Assembly: GCA_023512255.1 (NCBI GenBank)
Contig: JAILZY010000131.1
Coordinates: forward strand, 1 to 8,093
Reading direction: 5' to 3'
Origin: a bacterium
GTDB taxonomy: Bacteria > SZUA-182 > DTGQ01
Length of the DNA: 8,093 nucleotides
A program made the translations under genes and the position numbers. Each line of letters begins with the position of its first letter. The stretch's first letter is position 1. Shown here piece by piece: positions 1 through 6,527 of the stretch. A model generated the notes under the pieces. The model was not told the DNA's origin. It searched no databases and worked only from the letters and a program-made list of their open reading frames with translations.

Positions 1-357
1 TATCTTTTAAGAGTTCGTAACCATTTGAAATAATTATTAATTTTTCATCTATTTCATCCGATTTTTAACGAGTTTCTGTTTACTTATATACATGTGTCTG
101 TTACCTATATATTTGATTTTGCTCATTATAGGTGTAATCCCAAAAGACATTTTTTCGGACAGACACTAATTAAAACTCAATTTAAGCCCATATTTTCGAG
201 AAACTATTCTTAACTCTCATTTATTAGATGCCATGCTTACAGAATAACGAGAGGAAGAGATTCTCAATAAGCAGGAGAATACACCAAAAATCTTTCCCTG
301 TGGTTCTCCGTTTGTGTTATCCCTTCATACTTGCTTCATGCCTGCTCTCGATATCCT
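1..357. other. AT-rich intergenic stretch with no supportable gene
   Basis: I see no credible coding region here. The left two thirds are very AT-rich with stops in all frames. A plus-strand open frame starting at 228 runs into the antisense of the leuA-like gene and has no family resemblance. A weak hairpin (ATTCTC at 260-265 pairing with GAGAAT at 275-280) lies about 80 bases beyond the leuA-like stop codon. It lacks a GC-rich stem or a clear T-run, so I do not call it a terminator. The stretch may carry the promoter of a gene to the left of the window, but no convincing -35/-10 pair stood out. Confidence 0.6.
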
Positions 358-385
358 CTACTTCTGCTCTCGATATACTACTTCT
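342..385. repeat. imperfect 22-bp tandem duplication across the leuA-like stop codon
   Basis: Two 22-bp units lie head to tail at 342-363 and 364-385. They share an exact 13-base core, CTGCTCTCGATAT, at 342-354 and 364-376, followed by similar CTACTT-type sequence. The right unit encodes the last residues of the leuA-like protein (around VVYREQK). The left unit spans the stop codon and the first bases after it. This looks like a replication-slippage duplication that has since drifted; no function is implied. Confidence 0.6.
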
Positions 386-1974
386 TCTTTGTTTACCAAC
401 TCTTGTCTGTTTTCCCCCGGCTGTCTCTTTTCTTGGGCCAGCTTTTCCACTAGCTTATTGATCCCATTTAGATAAGCGCGGACACTGGCTTCGACAATAT
501 CTGTAGATGATCCGTGTCCCAGAACCTTTTTCCCTTCCTTAGATACACTGACCAGCACCTCGGCCATAGCCGCGGCCCCGGAGGTAACTGCCTGAACAGT
601 ATAGTCATCGAGTTTGACCTGAAAATTGATAGCCTTATCAATAGCCTTGTATGCAGCATCAACGGGTCCGTCACCGAGGGCGGATTCCGTAACGGTCTCT
701 TCGGTTCCGTTTTCCTGCTTTTTGATTTTTACGGTCGCCATAGGAATAGCATGGGTTCCATTCATGACCTGCAGAAAAGTGAGGGTGTATTTTTCCGACA
801 AGTTGGGGACCTCATTTTCCATAATCGAAACAAGATCCTCATCGTAAATCATTTGTTTTCTATCGGCAATCTCCATAAATCTCCCATAAACCTTTTCCAG
901 TCTATCCTGGGAGAATGGTGGATACCCTAATTCTTTGAGCCGGTGCTTCAGTCCATGCCTTCCTGCCCTGGCAGTCAGAATGACCCGGCTTTGCGGAAAG
1001 CCGATATCTTCAGGGTTAATGGTTTCATAGGGAAGGCGATCTTTCATCATTCCATTAATATGGAGCCCGATATTATTGGTCAGGGCATTATTGCCTACAA
1101 TCGGTTTATTGCGAGGAATTGTAATACCAAAAAGATGAGCAACGGTGCGACTGGTCCTGTACAGCTCCTTGGGTTGAATCTGAAGCAGAAAACGAAAATA
1201 ATCCTTGTGAGCCGAAATTCCCATAACCACCTCTTCCAAAGATGCATTTCCAGCCCGAGGACCAATGCCATTGATTGAACATTCCACCTGCCGAGCACCG
1301 TTGACAAGACCAGCCAGGCTGTTAGCCACTGCCAGTCCAAGGTCATTATGGCAATGAACACTGAGAGTCGCCTGCCTGATATTAGGAACCCTTTCTCTGA
1401 TCCTGCTTATTAGACTGCCGTAGACCTCAGGTATGGCGTAGCCGATAGTATCAGGGATATTGACTGTGGTGGCGCCGGCCTCAATTACAGCCTGAAGAAT
1501 TGTAAACAGAAATTCCTGGTCGGCACGGGTGGCATCTTCAGCATAAAACTCCACATCTTCTGTGTATTGTTTGGCATGTTTTACCACCTCAACAGCTATC
1601 TTAAGTACTTCATCTTTGCTTTTGTACTGCTTGCGTTCAATATAGATATCGGAAACTCCAATGCCAGTATGAATTCGCTTTCTTTTGGCACCGGCAAGGG
1701 CCTGAGCACAGCGATCAATATCCTCCTGGCGAGCGCGGCTGAGAGCACAGATAACCGGGCCATCAATTTCCTGAGCGATCAGTCGAGCTGATTCAAAATC
1801 TCCTGGAGATGAGGCTGGTGAGCCTACTTCTAGGATATCTACCTTTAGGCGAGAAAGTTGCCTGGCTACCTCCAGTTTTTCTGAGGGAACCAAGGAGTTT
1901 CCAGTTGCCTGCTCTCCATCTCTTAACGTCGTGTCCAAGACAAATATCTTTTCCCTTTGATCTTTCGCGTCCAT
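358..1974 (-). CDS. leuA: 2-isopropylmalate synthase-like protein (LeuA family, divergent active site)
   Basis: This 538-residue protein belongs to the DRE-TIM metallolyases. The family condenses acetyl-CoA with a 2-keto acid; LeuA uses 2-ketoisovalerate in the first committed step of leucine synthesis in the cytosol. Residues about 11-280 form the TIM barrel, with DTTLRDGEQ at 14-22, HCH at 207-209 and the GN of RAGNASLEE at 242-243. Predicted metal ligands D14, H207, H209 and N243 are present. Residues about 395-508 form the LeuA allosteric/dimer domain (GDGPVDAAYKAID, then STDIVEAS). Length is normal for bacterial LeuA. I chose ATG at 1974 because AGGGAG lies 10 bases upstream; a TTG three codons earlier would sit almost on that site. 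Several conserved pocket residues differ from typical LeuA (S52, Y111, Y144, P239, N300, I302, I306, N307), so another keto-acid substrate is possible. The gene follows the lipid operon after 238 bases and has its own candidate promoter. The family call is firm; the exact reaction is less so. Confidence 0.85.
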   Translation of the reverse strand: MDAKDQREKIFVLDTTLRDGEQATGNSLVPSEKLEVARQLSRLKVDILEVGSPASSPGDFESARLIAQEIDGPVICALSRARQEDIDRCAQALAGAKRKRIHTGIGVSDIYIERKQYKSKDEVLKIAVEVVKHAKQYTEDVEFYAEDATRADQEFLFTILQAVIEAGATTVNIPDTIGYAIPEVYGSLISRIRERVPNIRQATLSVHCHNDLGLAVANSLAGLVNGARQVECSINGIGPRAGNASLEEVVMGISAHKDYFRFLLQIQPKELYRTSRTVAHLFGITIPRNKPIVGNNALTNNIGLHINGMMKDRLPYETINPEDIGFPQSRVILTARAGRHGLKHRLKELGYPPFSQDRLEKVYGRFMEIADRKQMIYDEDLVSIMENEVPNLSEKYTLTFLQVMNGTHAIPMATVKIKKQENGTEETVTESALGDGPVDAAYKAIDKAINFQVKLDDYTVQAVTSGAAAMAEVLVSVSKEGKKVLGHGSSTDIVEASVRAYLNGINKLVEKLAQEKRQPGENRQELVNKEEVVYREQK

Positions 1975-2068
1975 AGCTTGCAATCTCCCTGATTTTTATT
2001 TTACCCGGCTTTTTGTAAAAAAGAAGAATTTTTTATATCTTTTATAATAATAAGAGAGTGTCTTGTTT

Positions 2069-2080
2069 CTATGTATACAT
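2069..2080 (-). CDS. possible three-codon leader ORF (Met-Tyr-Thr-stop) in the leuA-like 5' leader
   Basis: On the minus strand a consensus AAGGAG (2089-2094) is followed after 8 bases by ATG TAT ACA TAG. This is a textbook ribosome-binding geometry in front of a minimal ORF. It lies about 95 bases upstream of the real start and just downstream of the candidate promoter. The ORF has no leucine codons, so it is not a classical leucine attenuator peptide. The first ten bases of the ORF and stop are also a perfect palindrome (ATGTATACAT, 2071-2080), so the site could instead be an operator. It may be coincidence. Confidence 0.3.
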   Translation of the reverse strand: MYT

Positions 2081-2099
2081 GATACTAACTCCTTATAAA

Positions 2100-2128
2100 A
2101 AAATAATACAATGTGTTAATTTTGTCAA
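2100..2128 (-). promoter_or_regulatory. candidate sigma-70 promoter of the leuA-like gene
   Basis: Reading the minus strand, a perfect TTGACA (2123-2128) is followed after 17 bases by TATTTT (2100-2105), which matches four of six -10 positions. Surrounding DNA is very AT-rich. Transcription would start near 2093, at or next to the AAGGAG of the leader mini-ORF, giving a 5' leader of about 120 bases. No T-box consensus or leucine-codon attenuator is visible in that leader. Confidence 0.5.
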
Positions 2129-2212
2129 ACTAAAACTAAGAAAAAATGTTACACTTTCTACATTATTAAGGGAGAGAATATAATACGGTTAAAATTTTAT
2201 AATAAATATTGG

Positions 2213-2791
2213 TTAGGCTATGGTCCAAACAACAGATCTCTGATTAGCAACAATAGAAATGATGTGATTTTGATACCAATAATGCTCGATATTCCAGATT
2301 TTATGGTCATAATTCAATACAAGATGTTTTTCATCAGGGATATCAATCACCTTACAGACCATAAAATCTCGAAGCCCTGCTCCCGTAGCTTTCGTCGCCG
2401 CCTCTTTGGCTGTCCAATAGCGGAAAAAAAGTATCCAGTCTGGCTCTGAAACGAGTTTCCATTCTTCATCAGTGGCTAGATATCTAAAGAGATATTTTTG
2501 CCCCCGCGGCAAAAACTCCTCTACATCAATGCCAACTCTCTCTTCGCTGACTACTGCGGCCACACATCGGGGTTTGTGGGATAAAGACCAGTAGATGCCA
2601 TTGGCAGGCAGGGGAGCTCCTCGCTCATCCTTGGCTAGGGGCTCAAGTAAGGTTACACCGCTTCTTTGGGCACTAAGAGCCAGCGCCTGCCGGGCGGTTT
2701 TCCTGAGCAGATCAACCATCTCGCGACCCGATCGTTGATTAGCTGCAGTATATGGAACTGATAGTATGACTGGATAAAGAGGTGTATTCAT
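2213..2791 (-). CDS. 4'-phosphopantetheinyl transferase, Sfp type
   Basis: This enzyme moves the 4'-phosphopantetheine arm of coenzyme A onto a serine of an acyl or peptidyl carrier protein, turning apo-ACP into holo-ACP in the cytosol. From ATG at 2791 the protein has 192 residues. The family signature appears in order: WSLSHKP at 68-74, VGIDVEE at 86-92, and FRYWTAKEAATKATGAGL from about 123. D89, E91 and E130 are the expected magnesium ligands, with K129 and K134 in the CoA-binding helix. The start is uncertain. The frame stays open upstream to a TTG at 2926, inside the preceding FabI-like gene, and would add 45 residues that look unlike the family. The ATG has only a weak AAGGG 14 bases upstream. 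It is the last gene of the Fab-like operon, which implies it serves the carrier protein of that pathway. It is too diverged to say whether it is AcpS-replacing or pathway-specific. Confidence 0.88.
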   Translation of the reverse strand: MNTPLYPVILSVPYTAANQRSGREMVDLLRKTARQALALSAQRSGVTLLEPLAKDERGAPLPANGIYWSLSHKPRCVAAVVSEERVGIDVEEFLPRGQKYLFRYLATDEEWKLVSEPDWILFFRYWTAKEAATKATGAGLRDFMVCKVIDIPDEKHLVLNYDHKIWNIEHYWYQNHIISIVANQRSVVWTIA

Positions 2792-2882
2792 GCCGCAACA
2801 AATTACCCTTATTCTTTTATCTTCAATTACTCTTTGTGGTAGCCAAGCTTTTTGAACAAGCTGGTAGTCAAGCTTGTGGACA

Positions 2883-3692
2883 TCACGGAAAATTCCGAAG
2901 AGCACGTTTAATGATACCTTTATCAAAGTAGTTTACTGACATTCCAGCATCGACGATTAGTGTCTGGGCATTGATGCCGCTTGATCGGCTACTTAATAGA
3001 AAAGCCACGACATTGGCTACCTCACGGGTAGCCAGGGCTTTTTTGCGTAAGGTTAGTTGTTCGGCAAAGAGGTAGGAGTCGATATATTCGGGAATGCCGG
3101 CTGAGGCTGAAGTTTTAAGAAGCCCAGCGCCTACGGCATTGAATCTGATACGGGAGAAGGTGCTGAATGATTTGGCCAGGAAGCAAACAGTAGAATCGAG
3201 AGCTGCCTTAACTGGTCCCATATAACCGTAGCTTTCCGCGGCCATGCGGGTGGTTGAAATGGACATGGTTACCACTGAGGCCTCCCGCTCAAGGAGAGAA
3301 CTGAAGGCTCTGGCAATATGAATCAGAGAATAGCAGGAAATATCAACTGCCTGTAAAAAGTCGCCTTTTGCCGTCTCATGAAAGGGTTTTACTCCCTGAC
3401 TGTAGTTGGCAAAGGCGATTGAGTGGACCAGACCGGCTAGCGGAGAGTGCTCCCGGCGGATTTCAGCAGCCAGACGTTCAATATCTCCCTCCCGTGCCAC
3501 GTCGCAGACATAGATTTGACTGCCTGCCGGAAGGAACTTGCAGGCAACTTCTTTAATCTCACGGGATTTGACCGCATATAGGACCTCAGCCTCGGCCTCT
3601 TTTAGTACCTGGCCTACATGGTAGGCTATACTCTTTCGATTGGCAACGCCAAAGACCAGGAATTTTTTCCCTTCCAGCTCTAAAAAACTCAT
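2883..3692 (-). CDS. FabI-like enoyl-ACP reductase (SDR superfamily) with altered catalytic motif
   Basis: This 269-residue protein most resembles FabI, which reduces trans-2-enoyl-ACP with NAD(P)H in the last step of each fatty-acid elongation round. FabI hallmarks are the N-terminal [13 protein letters not shown] (15-27), HSIAFA (90-95), Y155 and K162 spaced Y-x6-K, and a C-terminal segment like FabI substrate-loop and dimer regions ([21 protein letters not shown], about 230-250). The position of E. coli Tyr146 is isoleucine (I145) in [13 protein letters not shown], and the usual GPI after the substrate loop reads GLL. It could therefore act on unusual enoyl chains or as another SDR-type reductase. 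Its ATG follows directly on the fabZ stop (TGAATG), with GGAG about 7 bases upstream, so translation is probably coupled. It sits between fabZ and the phosphopantetheinyl transferase gene. Superfamily and FabI affinity are clear; the reaction is inferred. Confidence 0.82.
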   Translation of the reverse strand: MSFLELEGKKFLVFGVANRKSIAYHVGQVLKEAEAEVLYAVKSREIKEVACKFLPAGSQIYVCDVAREGDIERLAAEIRREHSPLAGLVHSIAFANYSQGVKPFHETAKGDFLQAVDISCYSLIHIARAFSSLLEREASVVTMSISTTRMAAESYGYMGPVKAALDSTVCFLAKSFSTFSRIRFNAVGAGLLKTSASAGIPEYIDSYLFAEQLTLRKKALATREVANVVAFLLSSRSSGINAQTLIVDAGMSVNYFDKGIIKRALRNFP

Positions 3693-4136
3693 TCACCCTC
3701 TCCCTTGTCCCTGAACCAATGTGCAGGAAAACTTAGCGGTAACAACTGTTTTCCCCGAAACAGCCACTTTCCCCTTGAGGAAATATACTCCTCCGAGCGT
3801 TTCGATCATCTCCACTTCGGTTTCCATGACATCGTCAGGCTTGATCATACTCCGGAATTTGGCATCCTGGATTCTGGTCAGCACCGGCACCCCGCCCTGA
3901 CCAGCGACAGAGCCGGTTTTTTTAGCGATCAGAATAGCTCCGCTCTGAAAGATGGATTCACAGATCAAAACTCCTGGCATAATTGGGTTGCCAGGGTAGT
4001 GCCCCTGAAAAAATGGGTCCTCTGCCCGTACCTTTTTGGTGGTCTTAATCCGATCTTCTGAAAGCTCACAAATGGCATCTACAAACAAGAAGGGATGGCG
4101 GTGAGGAATAGCCTGGTAAATCTCCTCAGAAATCAT
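3693..4136 (-). CDS. fabZ: 3-hydroxyacyl-ACP dehydratase, FabZ type
   Basis: This 147-residue hotdog-fold protein removes water from 3-hydroxyacyl-ACP to give trans-2-enoyl-ACP. The diagnostic segments are intact: IPHRHPFLFVD at 10-20, then FFQGHYPGNPIMPGVLICE at 42-60. H46 and E60 are the expected catalytic pair, and length is typical. An excellent GGAGG lies 9 bases before the ATG, within the 3' end of fabG. The gene starts 2 bases after the fabG stop and abuts the next gene, which argues for one transcript and coupled translation. In this setting it is likely a second, pathway-dedicated FabZ rather than the housekeeping copy, although the window alone cannot prove that another copy exists. 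Confidence 0.92.
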   Translation of the reverse strand: MISEEIYQAIPHRHPFLFVDAICELSEDRIKTTKKVRAEDPFFQGHYPGNPIMPGVLICESIFQSGAILIAKKTGSVAGQGGVPVLTRIQDAKFRSMIKPDDVMETEVEMIETLGGVYFLKGKVAVSGKTVVTAKFSCTLVQGQGRG

Positions 4137-4138
4137 GG

Positions 4139-4885
4139 TTACAATCCTCCAGTCACTTCAAGAGTTGCTCCGGTAATGTAGGAAGCCTCTTTTGAGGCCA
4201 AGAATAATACCGCCTGGGCCACCTCTCGGGCAGTCCCAAAACGCTTCAGGGGAATCTCTTCCCGATAGGCCCGCCGCCTTTCCTCTGAAAGGTCTTGAAT
4301 GAATTCTGTATCAATAAAGCCCGGAGAGACACAATTGGCAGTAATTCCCCGAGTGGCTACCTCTTTGGATAGAGACCTGGTCATGGCCACAAGACCTGCT
4401 TTAGAGGCTGCATAGTTGGCCTGTCCGGCGAATCCGAACTTTCCACTTGGAGAGGTAATGTTGATGATTCTTCCATACTGCTGGTTCATGAAATTGCGCA
4501 CGGCAAATTTGCACATATGATAAGCACCAGAAAGATTCACTTCGATCACAGCCTTCCAGTCCGATTCCTTCATCATGCCCAAAACCGCATCGCGGCGGAT
4601 TCCAGCATTGTTGACCAGAATATGAAAGTTCTGATACTTATCTTCGAGGTAGCGGTAGAATTTCTCCACCTGGCTATAGTCAGCCACATCCACTGGCTGA
4701 ATATCTATCTGGGGGGAGAATTGCTTGTTTTCAGCTAGGAACTGCTCAGCCGCGGCTTTATTGGTATGGTAGATGCCCACAATCCTGGCCCCGGAATACA
4801 AGAAAGCTTCGGCTATGCTCTTGCCAATTCCCCTAGTGGCACCGGAAATTACGGCAATCTGCCCTGAAAAATCAAACATATTCAC
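4139..4885 (-). CDS. fabG: 3-oxoacyl-ACP reductase, FabG type (SDR family)
   Basis: This classical short-chain dehydrogenase of 248 residues reduces 3-ketoacyl-ACP to 3-hydroxyacyl-ACP, probably with NADPH. Visible motifs are the Rossmann glycine motif SGATRGIG (14-21), NNAG (92-95), catalytic N118, S145, Y158 and K162 (NYAASK), and SPGFIDTEF after the active site. The C-terminus ends ITGATLEVTGGL, as in FabG. The chosen start is a GTG with GGAG 7 bases upstream. An ATG two codons later is possible but sits 13 bases from the same site. It lies 69 bases downstream of the FAD oxidoreductase gene and 2 bases upstream of fabZ, so it is the second gene of the operon. Family assignment is firm. Being dedicated to a special acyl chain is an inference from its neighbours. 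Confidence 0.92.
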   Translation of the reverse strand: MNMFDFSGQIAVISGATRGIGKSIAEAFLYSGARIVGIYHTNKAAAEQFLAENKQFSPQIDIQPVDVADYSQVEKFYRYLEDKYQNFHILVNNAGIRRDAVLGMMKESDWKAVIEVNLSGAYHMCKFAVRNFMNQQYGRIINITSPSGKFGFAGQANYAASKAGLVAMTRSLSKEVATRGITANCVSPGFIDTEFIQDLSEERRRAYREEIPLKRFGTAREVAQAVLFLASKEASYITGATLEVTGGL

Positions 4886-4928
4886 TTATTCGCTCCATTG
4901 ACCTAATTTTTCGATCAGCTCGTCTATT

Positions 4929-4962
4929 ATTTTATTGCTATCTTAATTTTATTGCTATCTTA
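4929..4962. repeat. perfect 17-bp tandem duplication at the oxidoreductase gene end
   Basis: Two exact copies of ATTTTATTGCTATCTTA lie head to tail at 4929-4945 and 4946-4962. The right copy contains the oxidoreductase stop codon (TAG, 4955-4957 on the minus strand) and its last codons. The left copy is in the 69-base spacer before fabG. This is a direct, sequence-perfect duplication, so probably recent slippage. It lengthens the intercistronic gap by 17 bases. Confidence 0.9.
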
Positions 4963-6376
4963 CTGCTTGCGCCCCACTCAGATACCTATCTACCTCGTGG
5001 GCGACAATCACCCCATAATTGGCCGCACCTAGCCAGCCAGACATGATAATCCCTACCGAGCCGGTGTGAAACAGCCCCTTGATTTGCTTAGGAAGGTCCA
5101 AACTCACTTTCAGCCCCTCGAATTTCGTTCCGAAAGAGGCGCCCTTGACATGAAGAGCATACCGCTGAAAGGTTCTGGGAGTAGCCGCTTCAGCATGATC
5201 GATCTTGTCCCGAACCCCTGGTAGGTACTTTTCCAGACAATGAATGGTGGCCTCGATCAGCTCCTCCTTGGCAGTGCGGTATTCGGCAGGTGAGAGGGCT
5301 ACCCAGTCATCGTAGCGAGCATTGGTTGAGGCTACGATGGTAAAGCGGTCTGAGCCGGGACGGATGGAGGGATAATAGAAGGAAAAGGTCCGGCTGGTGG
5401 TTCCTCTGCTTCGAAGCTCATTAGGATCGAATTTGGCTGCCTCTGAGGTAAAGAGAAGATCCCCAACGTAGTCGATGGTCTCACCTTTCTTAATTCCAAG
5501 ATACACCTGGCAGCTGCTGTTGTTGACCCGCACCTTGTTAGCCTGGTCGATAAATTCCTGGTCAAAGTGCTCATCTCCTGCCAGCTCATGAATGGTGGAC
5601 AGCAGATTGGCATTGGAGAGCACAGCCTTGCAGCGGATAATCTGGCCATTAGTTATCCGAACCGCAACCGCTTTGCGGTCATTGATTATGATTTTGTCTA
5701 CCAGGCATTTTAACCCAATATCCACACCGCTATTTTCAAGTGCGGCCCGCATCTGTCCGATCAGCTGGTCCGTGCCTCCCTGGAAGGTGAATACCCCCTT
5801 GCTCATAAAATTCGAAAACACTATACCATAGGTAATGGCCGGATCATCAAGATCAGAGCCATTGGCGTAGGTGATCGGCTCCATCAACATGCGCATCACA
5901 TCATCCCGGCCAGGGAAATACCTCTCAAATAATTCCCTGACGGTCATAGTCTGGTCATCAAAGAAATTCATGTTCGAGACGGTTTGAAAAAAGCTACTGA
6001 TTGTCTCATCGCTAATACCGAATCGCTCCTTGAGAATGCGGGTAAAATCCTCGGTATCAAAGGTTGTGGTCAGGGAAAATTGGGGATTATCAAAGCGAAT
6101 TTCCCTAAGCTGGATAATGGATCGGGCAATTTCCTCCGACCAGTACTTGCGACAGGTTTTAATCATGCCGACAGGAAAGCCGTGAAGAGAGACATCGAAG
6201 ATGTGTCCACCTCTGCGGGTAAACCAGGTGGCCAATCCGCCTAGTTTATCATGCTGCTCAAGGAGCAGTACAGAATATCCACACCTGGCCAGGCGATGCG
6301 CGGCGGTAAGCCCGGCCAGGCCGCTGCCAATGACAATGACATCGTATTCTGTCCTGTGACTGCTAACGGGGTTTAT
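4955..6376 (-). CDS. FAD-dependent phytoene-desaturase-like oxidoreductase (NAD(P)/FAD family), apparent ATA start
   Basis: The protein belongs to the FAD-binding amine-oxidase/phytoene desaturase (CrtI-like and RetSat-like) superfamily, whose members desaturate, isomerise or saturate isoprenoid or polyene chains. Read from an ATA at 6374-6376 it has 473 residues, close to the family length. An N-terminal Rossmann motif ([10 protein letters not shown], 13-22) is followed by the ADP-ribose-binding acidic residue E40 and KLGG at 44-47. The C-terminus carries a FAD-contact segment near 434-455 (FHTGSVG, then [10 protein letters not shown]). That segment differs from the PGGG-type motif of true CrtI, so carotenoid chemistry is not implied. 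No ATG, GTG or TTG exists in frame upstream of the GSGLAG motif, because an in-frame TGA lies at 6389-6391. The ATA is preceded by GAGGAG (6385-6390) at a perfect 8-base distance. It is the first gene of an operon with fabG, fabZ, the FabI-like gene and the phosphopantetheinyl transferase gene. Substrate is unknown; a polyunsaturated acyl chain fits the context. Confidence 0.88.
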   Translation of the reverse strand: MNPVSSHRTEYDVIVIGSGLAGLTAAHRLARCGYSVLLLEQHDKLGGLATWFTRRGGHIFDVSLHGFPVGMIKTCRKYWSEEIARSIIQLREIRFDNPQFSLTTTFDTEDFTRILKERFGISDETISSFFQTVSNMNFFDDQTMTVRELFERYFPGRDDVMRMLMEPITYANGSDLDDPAITYGIVFSNFMSKGVFTFQGGTDQLIGQMRAALENSGVDIGLKCLVDKIIINDRKAVAVRITNGQIIRCKAVLSNANLLSTIHELAGDEHFDQEFIDQANKVRVNNSSCQVYLGIKKGETIDYVGDLLFTSEAAKFDPNELRSRGTTSRTFSFYYPSIRPGSDRFTIVASTNARYDDWVALSPAEYRTAKEELIEATIHCLEKYLPGVRDKIDHAEAATPRTFQRYALHVKGASFGTKFEGLKVSLDLPKQIKGLFHTGSVGIIMSGWLGAANYGVIVAHEVDRYLSGAQAVR

Positions 6377-6454
6377 GGCTCTGTCTCCTCATCTCATGAT
6401 GCTCGCCGGTGATGGCGCTTTTAGCGAATAGTCCAGAAGATAAACAGGAGTATA

Positions 6455-6483
6455 ATTATAGTATATCCGACGTGGCAAATCAA
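6455..6483 (-). promoter_or_regulatory. candidate sigma-70 promoter of the oxidoreductase-fab operon
   Basis: On the minus strand TTGATT (6478-6483) and a perfect TATAAT (6455-6460) are separated by exactly 17 bases. Transcription would begin near 6448, giving a leader of about 70 bases before the ATA start at 6376. This supports the oxidoreductase as first gene of the operon and an upstream rather than internal start. Confidence 0.55.
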
Positions 6484-6500
6484 ATAATTTTAAGTTAATA

Positions 6501-6527
6501 TTGACATATTTATCATATTCTTATACA
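6501..6527 (+). promoter_or_regulatory. candidate promoter of the TPR gene
   Basis: A perfect TTGACA (6501-6506) is followed after 15 bases by TATACA (6522-6527). The spacer is shorter than the ideal 17, so strength is uncertain. Transcription would start about 40 bases before the gene. Confidence 0.45.

Noticed and set aside
94-166. 8-bp inverted repeat GTGTCTGT (94-101) and ACAGACAC (159-166)
   Set aside because: One such pair is expected by chance in a region of this size, and the arms are 57 bases apart with no extension.
260-280. Hairpin ATTCTC/GAGAAT as leuA terminator
   Set aside because: The six-base AT-rich stem with no proper T-run on the minus strand is too weak to call.
228-461. 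Plus-strand open frame of 77 codons with a hydrophobic C-terminal half
   Set aside because: Much of it is antisense to the leuA-like gene, it has no clear ribosome-binding site, and its hydrophobicity follows from the reverse strand composition.
514-930. Plus-strand open frame of 138 codons
   Set aside because: It lies wholly opposite the well-supported leuA-like gene and shows no family features.
1975-2212. T-box riboswitch or leucine attenuator in the leuA leader
   Set aside because: The T-box consensus (TGGGTGGTACC-like) is absent on the minus strand, and no run of leucine codons in a leader ORF or terminator/antiterminator pair is visible.
3705-4061. Plus-strand open frame of 118 codons
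   Set aside because: It is fully antisense to fabZ, whose motifs are unambiguous.
4955-6235. Oxidoreductase starting at the TTG at 6235
   Set aside because: This would remove the glycine-rich FAD-binding motif, which is intact in frame just upstream.
6368-6392. Frameshift in the oxidoreductase start, with ATG at 6392 and one extra C in the 6368-6371 run
   Set aside because: It is possible, but that ATG lacks a Shine-Dalgarno, whereas the ATA at 6376 has GAGGAG at 8 bases in the uninterrupted frame. It is kept only as an alternative in the start-codon finding.
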